A stretch of DNA of 64,000 nt from positions 87,511,052-87,575,051 of the forward strand of contig OZ024935.1 of NCBI GenBank assembly GCA_964017235.1. The letters are read 5' to 3'. The notes beneath the pieces are model-generated. The model searched no databases and was not told where the DNA came from. It saw only the letters and a list, made by a program, of their open reading frames with translations. Made by a program: the position numbers and the translations under genes. The stretch's first letter is position 1, and each line of letters opens with the position of its first letter. The stretch comes from Sabellastarte sp. h YS-2021. Lineage: Eukaryota > Annelida > Polychaeta > Sabellida > Sabellidae. Shown piece by piece: positions 1 to 12,042 of this stretch.

Positions 1-2518
1 CTTTTTTCAACATTTGTCATTTTGATATTTGTAATCCTTAATCCTTCTATTTCTTCCCACTTTTATATCAATGTTGTAACCTTGCTAATCATGTACAGTC
101 TTTGCTAAGTTAACCACCTACAAAGTCATAGCAAGGTCTTGAATGTGGGATTTTGGCATAAGGTGAGGTGAATGGAGAAAGGAATTACATTAATTGGCCA
201 CAATTCTTCACTGAAAACTGATACTTTCTCACTTCAGTTTAGGTCAAGATCGAAGCAGAGGACCTGATGAGGTTAGAGGCGAGTGTGTTACCTCAAAAAA
301 CAGATACCTATCGTAATCTTATAACCAAGTACTCTCTGACCTGATGGCAGTTTTAAAAATAGAGAAATAAAGAGAAAAACAAAATTCATACAAATTTAAT
401 CTTGATATTTTAATGCTTAATCACTTTCAAATAAACAATTACAATTAAATGTTTAAACAATATTTTGTAGCCATTAAAATTTATTACTAAAAAGTTTTCA
501 TTATGCAAATATTATACAGGGTAACCAACAGTATCATTATACTGCAAATAAACTATCTATTTGCTGTAAAATTTGGCTATAACCTTGTCTTGCACTAATA
601 TAATTCACAATAACAATCCCAATAATTATATATATGTTTATTTAAATTCCGAGTAGGTGTTTTAATGCCACGTAATCATACATTTTAGATAGTAAAATAA
701 CACAGTGTAACAGATTTTAAAAACCCATGTTAAAGGTCAAACATTTTTTAAAACATCACAGAAACTTTCAGAAATGTGTGAACGGGGTATAAGAGGATAT
801 AATCTCTAATGGTAGTTTAAACCTTTGACAACCCTGTGCCACATAAACTCAGTTAGTGCTTAGTTTGTTAATTTATCACATGCCTTAAATAGGAATAAAA
901 GATAAGATACTAAACCAAATAGTATCGTTGATACATACGTGAAAAGTTTTGGAAGCTTAAATTTGACAAGTTTTATTTCAATTGGGTCATAATACCTATT
1001 AAAAATATTTATCATTCAGTGTTTGTACAGTATCATTTTACCACAAACATATAATTTGAAACCGTTTAATTATCCACCAATTTAGTTACCAATGTATTTG
1101 ACCTAATTACCTGGACAAAGAGATCTGTGAATAATATCTGTTCTTCATATTCCCTGAAGCCCTTACAATGGATAATTAGCCATAACTACCAATACGTAAT
1201 ACAAGTGCCAATTTTCGTAAATATTTCATTGAATGTGTTAGCTACACCCATGTAATATACATCACTTGAAAGGTATTTTACAGAGCTTCTGTTCTTTATT
1301 GTTACATTAAAATTTATTCATAAATGGAGGAATATTCTCAAGTTGAAAATTTCACTATTCATTTGTTTGGTAAATTTGGACTTATGTTACTTATTATTGA
1401 AACAATATAGATAAGTATCAAAGTAAATAGCCCTCCTGATATATATTTGAAATTTTATCACTGGAAAAACAAAACAAACAATCCTCATCCATCACATTTG
1501 GTCAAAGGTCAAGGTTGGGGTCAGGGTGATATTGGGACAGGTCGTTGGAGATGAACCTACACAGAGATGACAGATACAACTTGATCAGCCATAAATTAGA
1601 TAGAAACAAATTTAAATAGTATGATAATATTGTTACCCCATTCTCTTTCATTTAAAATGTTGTTATTGTCTTCTTTTCACAATTGTTTTGTTTTACAAAT
1701 ATAGGTTACTCTGTGTATTCTTAGAGTTTTAGTGTAACTTTGTAACTTTGGTTACGCCATGGACAGTGTTGTTCATGCTGTGTAATATTATGGGTGCCTG
1801 ACACTCTTACTCTTTGTTATGTAGGTTGTGTGTTATAATATTAGTGTACTAATATTTTAATAAAATTTTATTCTCCAATATATGTCTTTTATTGGGTGCC
1901 CTTTGACGAGACTAAAGCGTACTGGCTTATGTATAAGCAACGCCCCTGGATTTTTGGGAAGCACTTAGAGGAACTTGAAACCAGCCAGGAACATTTTTCG
2001 GGAACTAATCGGATATTTTTGAGGACAAATCACAACATTGCTTTGAAAATTATCACTTCATTCCCCTCTTCTCCTGTACATCTTGACTATTGTCATTTTT
2101 TATTATAAGAGAAAACGTAAATAATCCAGTCACAAGTATGGAACCGTATATCAAGAATATGTCAACAAATTGTGTGTCATTGTAAAGATATCAACAAACC
2201 CTTTCAAAACCTGCCATATTCTGTAGATATAATTTGATGTCATTAAAAATGCAGAAATTGAAGTATCAGTGAATAAAAGAATTATGCATCCCTGTAAGCA
2301 GGTTTTACTATAGTAACATTACCCGAGTGTTGGATATCTTTACATTTTCTGTCACTCAAAAAGACAAAAACCCACAACCCTCATCTTTCTGACAATATCA
2401 ATGGATTGATCAATAATAAAATCCAATATATGTACATAATGGTCTATAAAATAAAACATCCCTTCCACACTATCTATTTTGCTCCACACAAGTTCAATGT
2501 AACCTCTAAGTTATGTTA
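1..2518. other. Non-coding AT-rich stretch
   Basis: No supportable gene. A 70-codon frame at 1896-2108 has no recognised domain. A partial dispersed-repeat word (GGTCAAGGTTGGGGTCAGGG) lies near 1508. Confidence 0.5.
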
Positions 2519-2920
2519 AGGCCTGTTCACACAGTTTTCGGTGATCGTAACAACCCTTGTTTAAATTTTGGTTTACGACCTTGTCCTATTTGCCCCATAA
2601 ACGGACCTCATATGTCAATACTGCACTTTTAAAAATGACCCGGCCTTTATAACAATTCCACCCCTCCTTCACCCTGTAGTGTGTACATTTTACTTTAGCA
2701 AGTGAGAGGTTGCGGCAAGTATTGCAAACATTATTTAAAAATCTGCTACATACTGGAAATGCTCTACATGTTAGGGCAAACTCTTCCTATCCAAGTACAA
2801 ATAGATAGTACTCAAATATGAAACGCCATCAAGCCCTCACACGATCAAGATAACTTCAATATTTTTAGGTTTGTAAGTAGCTCAAGAGACCAATGCAGAA
2901 CTGTGTGAACTAGGTATAAA
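2519..2920. mobile_element. Probable small MITE with GTTCACACAGTT termini
   Basis: Left AAGGCCTGTTCACACAGTTT and right AACTGTGTGAACTAGGTATA are imperfect inverted repeats about 400 bp apart. A solo end-like word (TGTGTGAACGGGGTATAAG) occurs at about 774-793. Not coding. Confidence 0.4.
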
Positions 2921-3510
2921 GCTATAACTACTATACATAGACCACAACATTTATATTTTCTTCGATTTATACTTCAATCATCCAGTAAATGTCCCTATAC
3001 ACCAATGCGATAAGATCTAATGTAATAAACACAGATACAGTTCCTCTTCAAACTGAATATTATGGTGGAAAAAATGTTTAAAGTAGATAAAAAGGTACAG
3101 TTGTTTAAAATGGAGATATTTGCTAAATGCTGACAATACCAATCCATCCGATAAAAGTTGTAAAACTGGAAATAAAAGAAGAAAACATTGATGAGTTATA
3201 ACTGAATTGTGAGAATATATCATATATTTTCATATTGTATCTGCACTGGTATGTGAAAGCATAAAGATTTGCAAGATTCACCACAGTATGTAAAATTAGC
3301 CACCATTGAATACACCCAGGGGCCACGTTCATATAAAGGGACCATCAAAAAAATAAACATAGAGTAAGGTCAAGAATACAGCTTTTATGCTGAATTTTAG
3401 CTATGTTTCATAAATGCTTTTTATCAAGACGACCCCTGAACTGTATGGGAAATTCCTATAAAAATGTTGTTTTTTTGGTTATTTATTTTAAACCATTCCA
3501 GCTAATGCCT
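2921..3510. other. Non-coding stretch
   Basis: Short frames only, with no domain or repeat recognised. Confidence 0.5.
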
Positions 3511-3722
3511 TTACCACTCTCGCCTCCCACCTCTGAGGCCGGGGTTCGATCCTCGGCACGGCCTCAAGTGGGAAAGCTGGTAGTTGCTTGCCGTTGGTCG
3601 GCAGTTTACAGTACAGAACCCTAACGAACTGTATGTACTGGTTTCCTCTGCCCTTTCAACTACCCGTCGTGATATGAGCTGTACAGTGTTGAAAGCGACG
3701 TAAAACCCCAAATAAATAAATA
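3511..3722 (+). mobile_element. tRNA-derived SINE, family A
   Basis: Contains a B-box-like GGGGTTCGATCC, the family core GGTAGTTGCTTGCCGTTGG, CAGTTTACAGTACAGAACCC and GTACTGGTTTCCTCTGCCC, and ends AAATAAATAAAT. The 5' A-box region is missing or diverged. Confidence 0.85.
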
Positions 3723-6618
3723 CAGAAATCAAGTCAAGTTTACTGTTAAATTTAAGTGGGTGGTGGGTAGGAGGTTGGGACAGTGTTGCCAGGGCGTAGT
3801 CGGGGGAGTTGGGGGAGCTCAGTAGTGATTTTCAAAAGCTATGACAAATCTTACAAGTTTTACTCTATCAGTAGAAAAATGAATCAAGATGTCCGTTTCA
3901 CCAAATAAAGTCATGGCTGTTTGTATCCCTTGTTTTGTATTAGTTTCAGCAAAAGTTAACACTTTCCTTTCAGGTAGCATTTTCCAATATTTACCACCCT
4001 TCATTTAAGCCTGGCTGATACTTTGACATATGATACACGCAGACTGCATAAACCACAAAAAGGGACACTGCTTACTATTTAGCCTCCATACATAGTCTAG
4101 CACCTTGCTTTCTGGACTTTTTTGGCATTGAAAGGAGATTACTTAGGCAATGTTCACACTGTAACGGTTCCCCTAAAGCACAGCTTCCACTTGGAGGAAT
4201 TTTACTAGCATATTTATATTCCATTATTGTATGCCTTTACTTTGTCATAGCTTTATATCTGGACCTATATTCACTATTGGCCAATTTATGCCTTACCGTT
4301 GTTTCTGTTCCTCTTTGACTTTCCCCTTAATGATCTTGGGCTTTTGCCTCCAAATAGAGACCTTGATATCTGGGTAGTAAACGTAGTAGAGTGAGCTTCT
4401 CAGAATATCCATCTCGCCCCCACCTTCACCCCCTGAAATGTTTTTATTTCTGCACAGCTTCTGAAGCCACATGAGAGGTATTTCAAACATTTCAAAAAGT
4501 TGTTCCAAACTCCAAAACATTCGGGTTATATCGAATGCTAACTAAAAAGTTCTACCCAAATGAAAATCTCATCAAAGACATCCTAACAAAAAAAATACAT
4601 TGAACTAGCGATGAAAGTAGAACAGCTCATGAGGTTGTATGTCGTGACTCCAGTTAGGACAGTTGTGAACTAGTTATAACAGTTGTTTTCTAATGATAAG
4701 ATTTTTTTGTATTTTTGGGGGGAATATTCAAAGCATAAGGAACATTTCTAAGAGTAATAATTTTTCCATTCATGAGAGCTTTAGACATCTAAAGACAATA
4801 ATAACAAACTGGGTAGAGTTGCTTTGTAGAAAACAGGGAGCATTAGTAGTTCAGTTATTAATCTAAGAATATGTTTTCTTACAAAACTACTTATTTTCAT
4901 TTATTCTGAATATGAATGTTAGTAAATAGAGGATCAGGTTTCATACAGTTTGTGTTACGAAAGGAAAATTATCTGAGTGAATTATATTCGAAAATTTTTA
5001 AGGAGTAAATACCATATTTGAGCCAAACATGCAGAAATAAAGACCTGGGAATATTTCTTACTTATTCCCCTGACTGTAGATATATTATGCTTATTTCCCA
5101 TAAACCGTTGTCAATTTTTTTTTCATCTGTATTTCTGTATAATTCACAAATATTATAAAAATACCACGGGACAGGTATTTCTACAGAGCTTTTGCTAGTT
5201 TGATATTGCCTTAATAATAACATGTAGAAGTGGGGTGGGGGGGAGAAATGTAAAGCTAAAAACATATACTCATTACTGACTGTGACAATAGAGGTGTTTC
5301 ACCTGTACACTTTGATTGTATCAAAATTAATCTCCTCCGGAAATTCTCCGCCTCGAAAAACATGGGTCAATCATGTTTTCCTGTTTAGTTACCCGAGGCC
5401 AAGTTCATTAAACCTCCTTTATTTTTACAGTGACTTTACTAAATGTAGGTGGAACATTTCCCTTGATAAAAATGCTTAAAAATTCTATCAATTAAGGCTC
5501 ATTCATGTTTTCTTTACCAAAGGAAATCCCTGAATAAGGAATCTTATAATAAACTTATATTACTGATTAATGAAGCAGTGCGGAGGATAATAAAAGCACC
5601 CAAAGCCACTCCGGTCTTGGATTCTAAAGTTCTGTCTGCACTTGCGATAAAAGTTTAAAATGTAAACCATTTGGGTAGTTTTCCTATTGTATTGTAGCAC
5701 ACACACATAGATTATGAATATGCTTTACACAAGATGTGTTGGAGTGATTACTCCCCTAGAGTGTTTCTCAATTGGTGACAATGCAATTTCTCTTCATGAT
5801 ATTGGCACCATATTTGTGTATCAGTCACCCCTATTGACTGAAGTGTGCATTTGCTATATACTTCTTATTTAAGCTATGCATTATACTAGTTTGAAGATGT
5901 ATTTACACACAAATATACATTGTGTATTTGTGTACATAATTCTTACATAACCCAGCTTAATCTCCAAATTGATTCATATTCATATTTTGTCACTAGAAGT
6001 GGGGCTTGTAATGTCCTTTTTTTTCTTTTCCACTTTTGTTGGTTGAACATAATCCTTAATTCCTGTCTCCATATTACTGACAGTAGATTTTTGAATTCCC
6101 TTGTATCTTGATTACACAATTCTGATAAAGCACCCCGATGTATGCCAGATTCAAAAGAAGACTTTAGAAGGATAGATTTTATGTGTAGATTTGTATGAGC
6201 AGGTCAGCAGTATTGATGATTATACATGCTATGTGAGACCTTACCATATTAAATCATACTTTCATACACATCTTATACAACATCTTTATACTTTGTGTTC
6301 ACTTATTATACAGTACCCAGGATATTCTTCTTCTTCTGCATCCAAAATACAGTTCTTGTGTCTGTTCTGATTCACTTAATGTAGCATACCTGCATAACCT
6401 CTTTTTTCCGTTCCAGCGGAAGGAATACTTGCTTGTCTTGGTAAAACTATAGACTTGTTTAAAGAACAAAATGGTTTGTGCAATTTTGTTTTCCGAAGTC
6501 TTTGTAATCCTATAGATATTCCGCATGGATCTGGGGCAACCATTCTTGAAATGTATATTCCAATACATATGTTTTCTGACATAGCAGTGAGGTTTTTCTT
6601 TTAAAGGATAGGCTGCTC
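3723..6618. other. Non-coding stretch, including the GPCR 3' flank
   Basis: No supportable gene. The last few hundred bases probably hold the 3' untranslated region of the GPCR. No canonical AATAAA on the minus strand was noticed close to the stop. Confidence 0.5.
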
Positions 6619-7893
6619 TCACACAGTACTGGTGACTGTTGGGCTGGTAGCAGCATAGTATTTGCTGTTGTTACAGGTATTACGCATCCGTATGTGACTG
6701 TATCCGGTGGTCGAGATTGGGCTGCGCCGTCCCATCTCTTGATGCTTCACACAGGGACATTTGCAGAATAGCAGCACATTTATACACACTTTCCGTATGT
6801 CCCTCATCCGAAAGCCGTAAATAATGGGATCGGAGATAAACTTAAAGTAGGGCAATAAAGTCATGTAGTAGATCAAGGCATTGCTTTGCATATTGGTGTC
6901 GGTGTGTATTAAGGAGATGAGAAAAGTCACACTGTAAGGTAAGAAGACAATGACTAACGTTGTCAGCAGAATAACGGTGGTGAGAAATGCCTTTTTCTCA
7001 CTTTTGACTTCCTGGTTGAAGCGAATTTCAGAGAGCCTCTTCTGCAATGCCTTGATTTCAATGTGTATCCGAATGAAGAGGCATACCACACAGCAGAAGA
7101 TAAGAGCACAGATGCCAATAGCTGTACAAGCACCCACGTTTATTGTGGTAGAGACAGACTCCTGAAATTCTGGGGTACATTGGCGTTTTGACGAGATGAC
7201 GATAAGTGTGACATAAGTGGCGGTACATACTAATCCAGCTATAATCCAAGAGGTCACCATGAAAAGAATTACCTTCTTCCTGCGAACAATACTCGAGTGT
7301 TCCAACGGTTTGCAGATGGCAAAGTACTGTGCAGTGGAAAATCCCAGCAGGGTCAAGGTGCTAATGATACCAAATGAACCCTGTACGAATATAGCACCGC
7401 TAAGGTACACCAGAGCTGTACACCACCTCTGAGTGTAGAATAATTCAAACAGCTGGTCCTGAAACAGGTACATCGAATTGTTACTGATCCAGGAAAGGAT
7501 AGCTGACAAGATATTAGCAATCACCAGATTAATAAACAGGGTGTGGTAGACTGAGAAGCGCTGACTAGTTGTAATACATCCCAATGAGGCGCCATTCAAT
7601 ACAACAGCGAACACTGCCAGTAGCGTCTCGATGGTAATCCTCTCAACAGAGAAATAAGTCCCAAAGAATGACATGTTCCCATCTGGATCTCCCAAACTCT
7701 CCAGGTAGACGGTGTGAAAGAGTTCTGGAGAGCTCGAAGAAGTCCCATTAATAACTATAATCCTCGAGTTATTTCTTGCAGCGAATGGATTCCCCAAGCC
7801 AGTTATCCAATTGTCAACTTTAACTGCTGCTGCTATGGCTGTCACTCCGCTTTCCTTACCTGTCCCTTCAGTCATCCCGGGGAGCTGCTCCAT
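6619..7893 (-). CDS. Intronless class A (rhodopsin-like) G-protein-coupled receptor, orphan
   Basis: A 424-residue open frame reads as a complete seven-helix receptor that should sit in the plasma membrane. The N-terminus has about 85 residues with three N-glycosylation sequons (N41, N49, N73). Helices lie near 86-108, 117-139, 158-192, 208-232, 250-276, 302-328 and 340-360. Family landmarks are N100 in TM1, C158 at the top of TM3 with C239 in loop 2 (the usual disulphide), W216 in TM4, P319 in TM6 and a DPIIY motif (355-359) in TM7. The tail has cysteines 377, 379 and 381 (probable palmitoylation) and ends TSTV, a class I PDZ ligand. Oddities: DRY is replaced by AQY (188-190), D2.50 by N127, and TM6 lacks CWxP. 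The first ATG is used; it follows a short leader behind a TATA box. The ligand cannot be named. It is confidently a GPCR; the subfamily is uncertain. Confidence 0.9.
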   Translation of the reverse strand: MEQLPGMTEGTGKESGVTAIAAAVKVDNWITGLGNPFAARNNSRIIVINGTSSSSPELFHTVYLESLGDPDGNMSFFGTYFSVERITIETLLAVFAVVLNGASLGCITTSQRFSVYHTLFINLVIANILSAILSWISNNSMYLFQDQLFELFYTQRWCTALVYLSGAIFVQGSFGIISTLTLLGFSTAQYFAICKPLEHSSIVRRKKVILFMVTSWIIAGLVCTATYVTLIVISSKRQCTPEFQESVSTTINVGACTAIGICALIFCCVVCLFIRIHIEIKALQKRLSEIRFNQEVKSEKKAFLTTVILLTTLVIVFLPYSVTFLISLIHTDTNMQSNALIYYMTLLPYFKFISDPIIYGFRMRDIRKVCINVLLFCKCPCVKHQEMGRRSPISTTGYSHIRMRNTCNNSKYYAATSPTVTSTV

Positions 7894-7943
7894 TATGCAA
7901 GAGTCCTAGTAGTTCAGGGGTAATTAGGCAGGCTTGGGTCCCT

Positions 7944-7953
7944 CCTTTTTATA
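7944..7953 (-). promoter_or_regulatory. TATA box of the GPCR gene
   Basis: On the minus strand the sequence TATAAAAAGG lies about 50 bp upstream of the GPCR start codon, which implies a very short 5' leader if transcription starts about 30 bp downstream. A GA-rich stretch (GAGAGTGAGAGAGAAA) precedes it. The placement fits a core promoter directly next to an intronless gene. Confidence 0.5.
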
Positions 7954-8005
7954 TTTCTCTCTCACTCTCACACACTCTTCCTAGCTTCTCCCCCCCTCGA
8001 AAAAA

Positions 8006-8021
8006 TGACGTGTGTCATTGG
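8006..8021 (-). promoter_or_regulatory. CRE-like palindrome overlapping a CCAAT box, upstream of the GPCR gene
   Basis: The near-palindrome TGACGTGTGTCA (8006-8017) contains two inverted TGAC half-sites and resembles a cAMP-response or bZIP site. It overlaps by one base an ATTGG, which reads CCAAT on the gene strand (8017-8021). Both are about 115-130 bp upstream of the ATG and about 60 bp upstream of the TATA box, a normal CCAAT position. Function is inferred from position only. Confidence 0.35.
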
Positions 8022-9047
8022 CATAAGCTGTAGAAACAACTCAATCGCAGTAGAAGTTGTGTCTGTGTCATCAGCAAACAGTGGTAATACAGGGAATTCG
8101 CTCTGTCTCTGACCTTTTAATGCCTCTTTACAGAGATAAATAAATAAGCAGTCTGGATTGTGATGTATGTCTCTCACTTGGGTAGTTTCCTACACAGACA
8201 CACACACCTTTCTTCAGTGGTTTTCTTTTTTTTATTATTAGACTTGTGAATTGCACACAGACATATACAGCACAAAACCTCTGAGGCAAAGAGATAAAAT
8301 GTCAATTGGATGTGCCTTGGCGTGGGTGATAACCTGAAATGAGATTAAATTAAAATAAGGAACAAGATTATTATTATAGCAAATAAAAAATCACTATATT
8401 TTTGGTGATTATATCCTGGCAATTACATTGTCTCTGCCTCTTTAACTTAAAAGTATCAATTACTTTATTTATTATAAGTGTATGTGTATAATTCAACAAT
8501 AATATTACAAATTCTCAAATCACAGTGACAACATAATATCAAATTTCACTAAAAAGTATACAGACTCTAAAATTACTTTAAGTGCGAATAAAAGTAACAA
8601 GTTTCTATTTTTTGTTTAAAAAATTCAAATGTTATTGTCTGAAAGAGGTTTGGGATAGGTTCACACGTGTGAAAGATATATATCTCCAATATAAAATGGA
8701 GAAAAAATATATATACTGGAGGTATTGAATACATAACTAAATTTTGTGTGTGACACATTTAAAAAATTGCAATATGTAATAGCAAGTTTGCACTTTGCGA
8801 GACAAAGAGCATTAATCTTACATTTCTGGCATTCAGACTACTGCATTTACTGGTGCTGACTCGGATTTATGAAGGTATGGGATTACCTCTTAACATTCAC
8901 AATCCAGGTTGGTCGAGGTAAACCTTAATCCTGCTCAAGAGGTGGCTTGAAGCAGATTCAAGCAGATTGACCCAATCCCCTTACTTGTTTGTCTCCAGGG
9001 CTGGGTTTATTTGGTACTGTTATCAAGTTGCTTGCTACCTTGAAGCA
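8022..9047. other. GPCR upstream region, non-coding
   Basis: AT-rich. It contains the perfect palindrome TTCACACGTGTGAA (8660-8673) with a central CACGTG E-box, followed by an imperfect inverted repeat of TATATCTCCA / TGGAGAAAAAATATATA. Confidence 0.5.
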
Positions 9048-9284
9048 TTTATTTATTTGGGTTTTTAAATGTATTTGGGTTTTAATGTCGCTTTCAAAAC
9101 TGTATAGATCATATCATGACGGGTAGTTTTATGGGAAACCAGTAAATACAGTTGGTTAAGGTTCTGTAATGTAAACTGCTGACCATCGGTAAGCAACAAC
9201 CAACTTTCCCACATAGGGTCCTGGGTTTGAACTGTAGACCTCAGGGGTTGGAGGCGAATGTGTTACCACTGTGACTACCTTGAG
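9048..9284 (-). mobile_element. tRNA-derived SINE, family A
   Basis: Reverse complement of the family: ATTTATTTGGG tail first, then GACGGGTAGTTTTATGGG, GTAAACTGCTGACCATCGG, and a tRNA-like head ending near GTGACTACCTTGAG. Confidence 0.8.
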
Positions 9285-9762
9285 CCAACTGCTTAGCTCA
9301 ATACCATTGTGTTAATATGTCAACCTTAATTCTTGTTAGCAGTTATACCTAATTGAAATAAAGGTCACCAAAAGTGATTGTTGTATAATATCAGTATGAA
9401 CGCAATCTAGCATACAATATATGAAGGTTTGTATATTGTAATAGTACAGTTAAATGGAAGAGATTTACTCTACTCAGTTGTTTTACAATCTTCAATCCAG
9501 ATAAAACACTTTTGGTAAGTCTGATTTAATTTACTTTAACTTACTGTATTCAGTGTAACAAATACTGAACCAAGTGTCATTCTTTGTAAATATACTTTGT
9601 TTAAAAGCATTCCATTTTTCATCCCATTGAATAGTTTTAGCACACACTCTGTTGGTATGTGACCCTATATGTATCTATAAAACCCAAACGGGTGACCCTT
9701 CCATTGTGTCAAGTCTCCATTATTTTTACATAATGGAGAGTTAACAGTACATTATTTTCTAA

Positions 9763-10445
9763 TATGGGTGTTCCACCACACGACTAAGGCTCCCGATTAA
9801 GGGTTTTTGGGAGTCGGTTTCAAAAATTTGCTTAGTCCCAGGCGTTCTATAAGGGTCGGTAATTGTCGGTTGGGGCCGTGAGAAAAATCAAACATGTTTG
9901 ATATTTTTCCCGACCCAAACCGACTCTTTTTTCCCGCCATAAACAAAATGTGCAGTCCCAGGCTTCCTCAGGCCTTCTCAGACCAAATTTATACAGTCCT
10001 ATGCTGTCCCAGGCCGCCTGCGACCCTTAGTCCCAGACCATTAGTGCCTTAGTCCCAGGTCTCCTGCGACCCTTAGTCCCATTGCAAAACAAGAATCGGC
10101 CACATTGGTCTGGGGAAGACTGAGGAGGCCTCAGGACGCCTGAGGAGGCCGAGACTTAATCAAGGGTTAGTCGGGGCTTAGTCCCAGGAGGCCTGAGGCG
10201 TCCTGGGACCCAGTCGGTATGTGTACGGCAAGATTGTGCTTCAAACCGACCAGAAAACTGGCTTAGTTGGTGCTTAGTCCCAGAACAGTCGGGGACTGTC
10301 TGGGGCCACCTGGGGCCTCCTGAGGCTTCCTGAGACCGATCTGACCTTAATCCCAGGCTTCAATACCGATTCAGTATTCCCGCCCATTTTACCTTTTTTT
10401 CACCGACTGTCCACGATTAAGGGTCCCAGACAGGATCAGGGCTTA
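9763..10445 (+). repeat. CTTAGTCCCAG-rich repeat, copy 1 (probable non-autonomous transposon)
   Basis: Begins TATGGGTGTTCCACCACACG, the same end that closes the two units at 42.0-42.66 kb in inverse orientation. It is packed with CTTAGTCCCAGG, CCTCAGG and CGACCCTTAG words on both strands. It contains a long hairpin near 9866-9925 centred on the perfect palindrome ATCAAACATGTTTGAT. No coding frame. The right end is not sharply defined. Confidence 0.6.
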
Positions 10446-10639
10446 GTGGATTGTGGTTTAGTTCGATGGGCAGTCTGCCAAGAACCAAATGGTATTTGCC
10501 AGTCTTCCTCAGCACAATGCATTCGATATTGAACTCTTTGCACAACTTCTTTCATATTAATTAGTTCAGTGGGTACATTTACAAAGTCTTTTTTAAAGTC
10601 TGCATGACATTCAGGGTGCATAGAAAAATACCTCATGGA

Positions 10640-11938
10640 AAACTACTACCTGGCAAAATACCTCCTGACAAATACAAAACAAGAAATTTAATTTATGAAG
10701 TTTGATATTTTTAATTGTTTGCATTTTTTTACAATCTGATTTTACAATAATCATCTGTGTACTTAATCAAAGGAACAGCTACCTTTCAAACAAACTCATT
10801 GTTAAAATCTAACCCAGCATACTACATTAAGGGGGTGTTTTTTATTGGCTCAGAATGTACATTTTTTGATGTACAATGCAAATTATGACACTTTAAAAAT
10901 GACCAAAACAACCGCAGTGCAGTTTTATGCAGTACTGAAATGCATTACTACTGGATTTAAATTTGATTTAAATTTTCAATGTTTTTTAAATTCAAAAACA
11001 TGAATTTTATTTTATATTATTATAGTTTGTTATATACTTCTAACATGATGCACTGTTTGTGGTTGAAATGAATTTTGTTGTTAAATGTTGTGGATTAATT
11101 TTCATAAGAGGTATTTCTGGAATACAAAATGTGAAGTAGGCATTCTTTCTATGACGCTTTTTTCCAAGAGACAGTCTTTCCAGGAAGCATTTTTCCTTGA
11201 TTCAAAATTTAGAGACAAAAAGCACAAAAATAAAAATCTTGAGAAACCCCCAAAACCTTAATACAAAATAAACAAGTAAGTAATTCTCCAGTTTCTATTA
11301 CTTTCAATGCCTGAAACACAAAAATAATTGCTTACTGTCTTAAAATAATCACAGATCAATACAGTAACATGAAACACTCACCACAGCAAATTATCGGCAG
11401 TATTAACATTGTTATATAACCAATCTAAATTTTTGGGGGGAAAGTGCTATCTCTTGACTAAGCTTGAAGTATTGCTTGTAATTAAAACGTCAGATTTACT
11501 AATTATAATTACAGCTTCAAACGAGTTAGACTGAGTAGCCTGAATTTATAGTTTGAAGCTTGATTGTAGCGTAATTGTTATTCATCGTGACGTATGTAGC
11601 TGAAGTTTGAATGCATATACTCTATCATAATATTTTTGTAACTATTTAGTCTATCATACTTTTTACATTTACCTCAGTTTTATAAAAATTGTTTTAATTG
11701 TGCTTGCTATATTATAAAGATTAATAAATTTTAAATCTCACCAGCCGCCAGTGGTGAACATTTTTTCTTGCCCAGTTCTGATACAATTAAAAAGTATGTA
11801 TATCGGAGTGTAATTATCGATTGACTTTGCAATCTTATTTTATTTATTTATATGGGCAGGTCATCCCTTACTGAAAATTAATTCAAAGCTATGGGCATTT
11901 GTAATTAATTATAAAATGGAGAGTGAAGTATGAGTATA
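10640..11938. other. Non-coding AT-rich stretch
   Basis: Nothing recognised between the CTTAGTCCCAG-rich repeat and the foldback element, apart from A/T runs. Confidence 0.5.
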
Positions 11939-11962
11939 TATGTTACAGTGAATATGTGTAAT

Positions 11963-12042
11963 CAGGGAATACGCGTATTCCCTGAAAATTTCAGTGAATA
12001 CGCGTATTCCCTGAAGTGGTCAGGGAATACGTGTATTCCCTA
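11963..12042. repeat. Left array of 22-bp palindromes (3 copies)
   Basis: Copies at 11963-11984, 11992-12013 and 12021-12042, each of the form CAGGGAATACGCGTATTCCCTG with one to three changes, spaced 29 bp start to start. Each can fold on itself, and the array can also pair with the right array. Confidence 0.9.

Noticed and set aside
6299-6622. 107-codon minus-strand frame directly after the GPCR
   Set aside because: It overlaps the receptor stop in another frame, has no domain, and fits 3' untranslated sequence.
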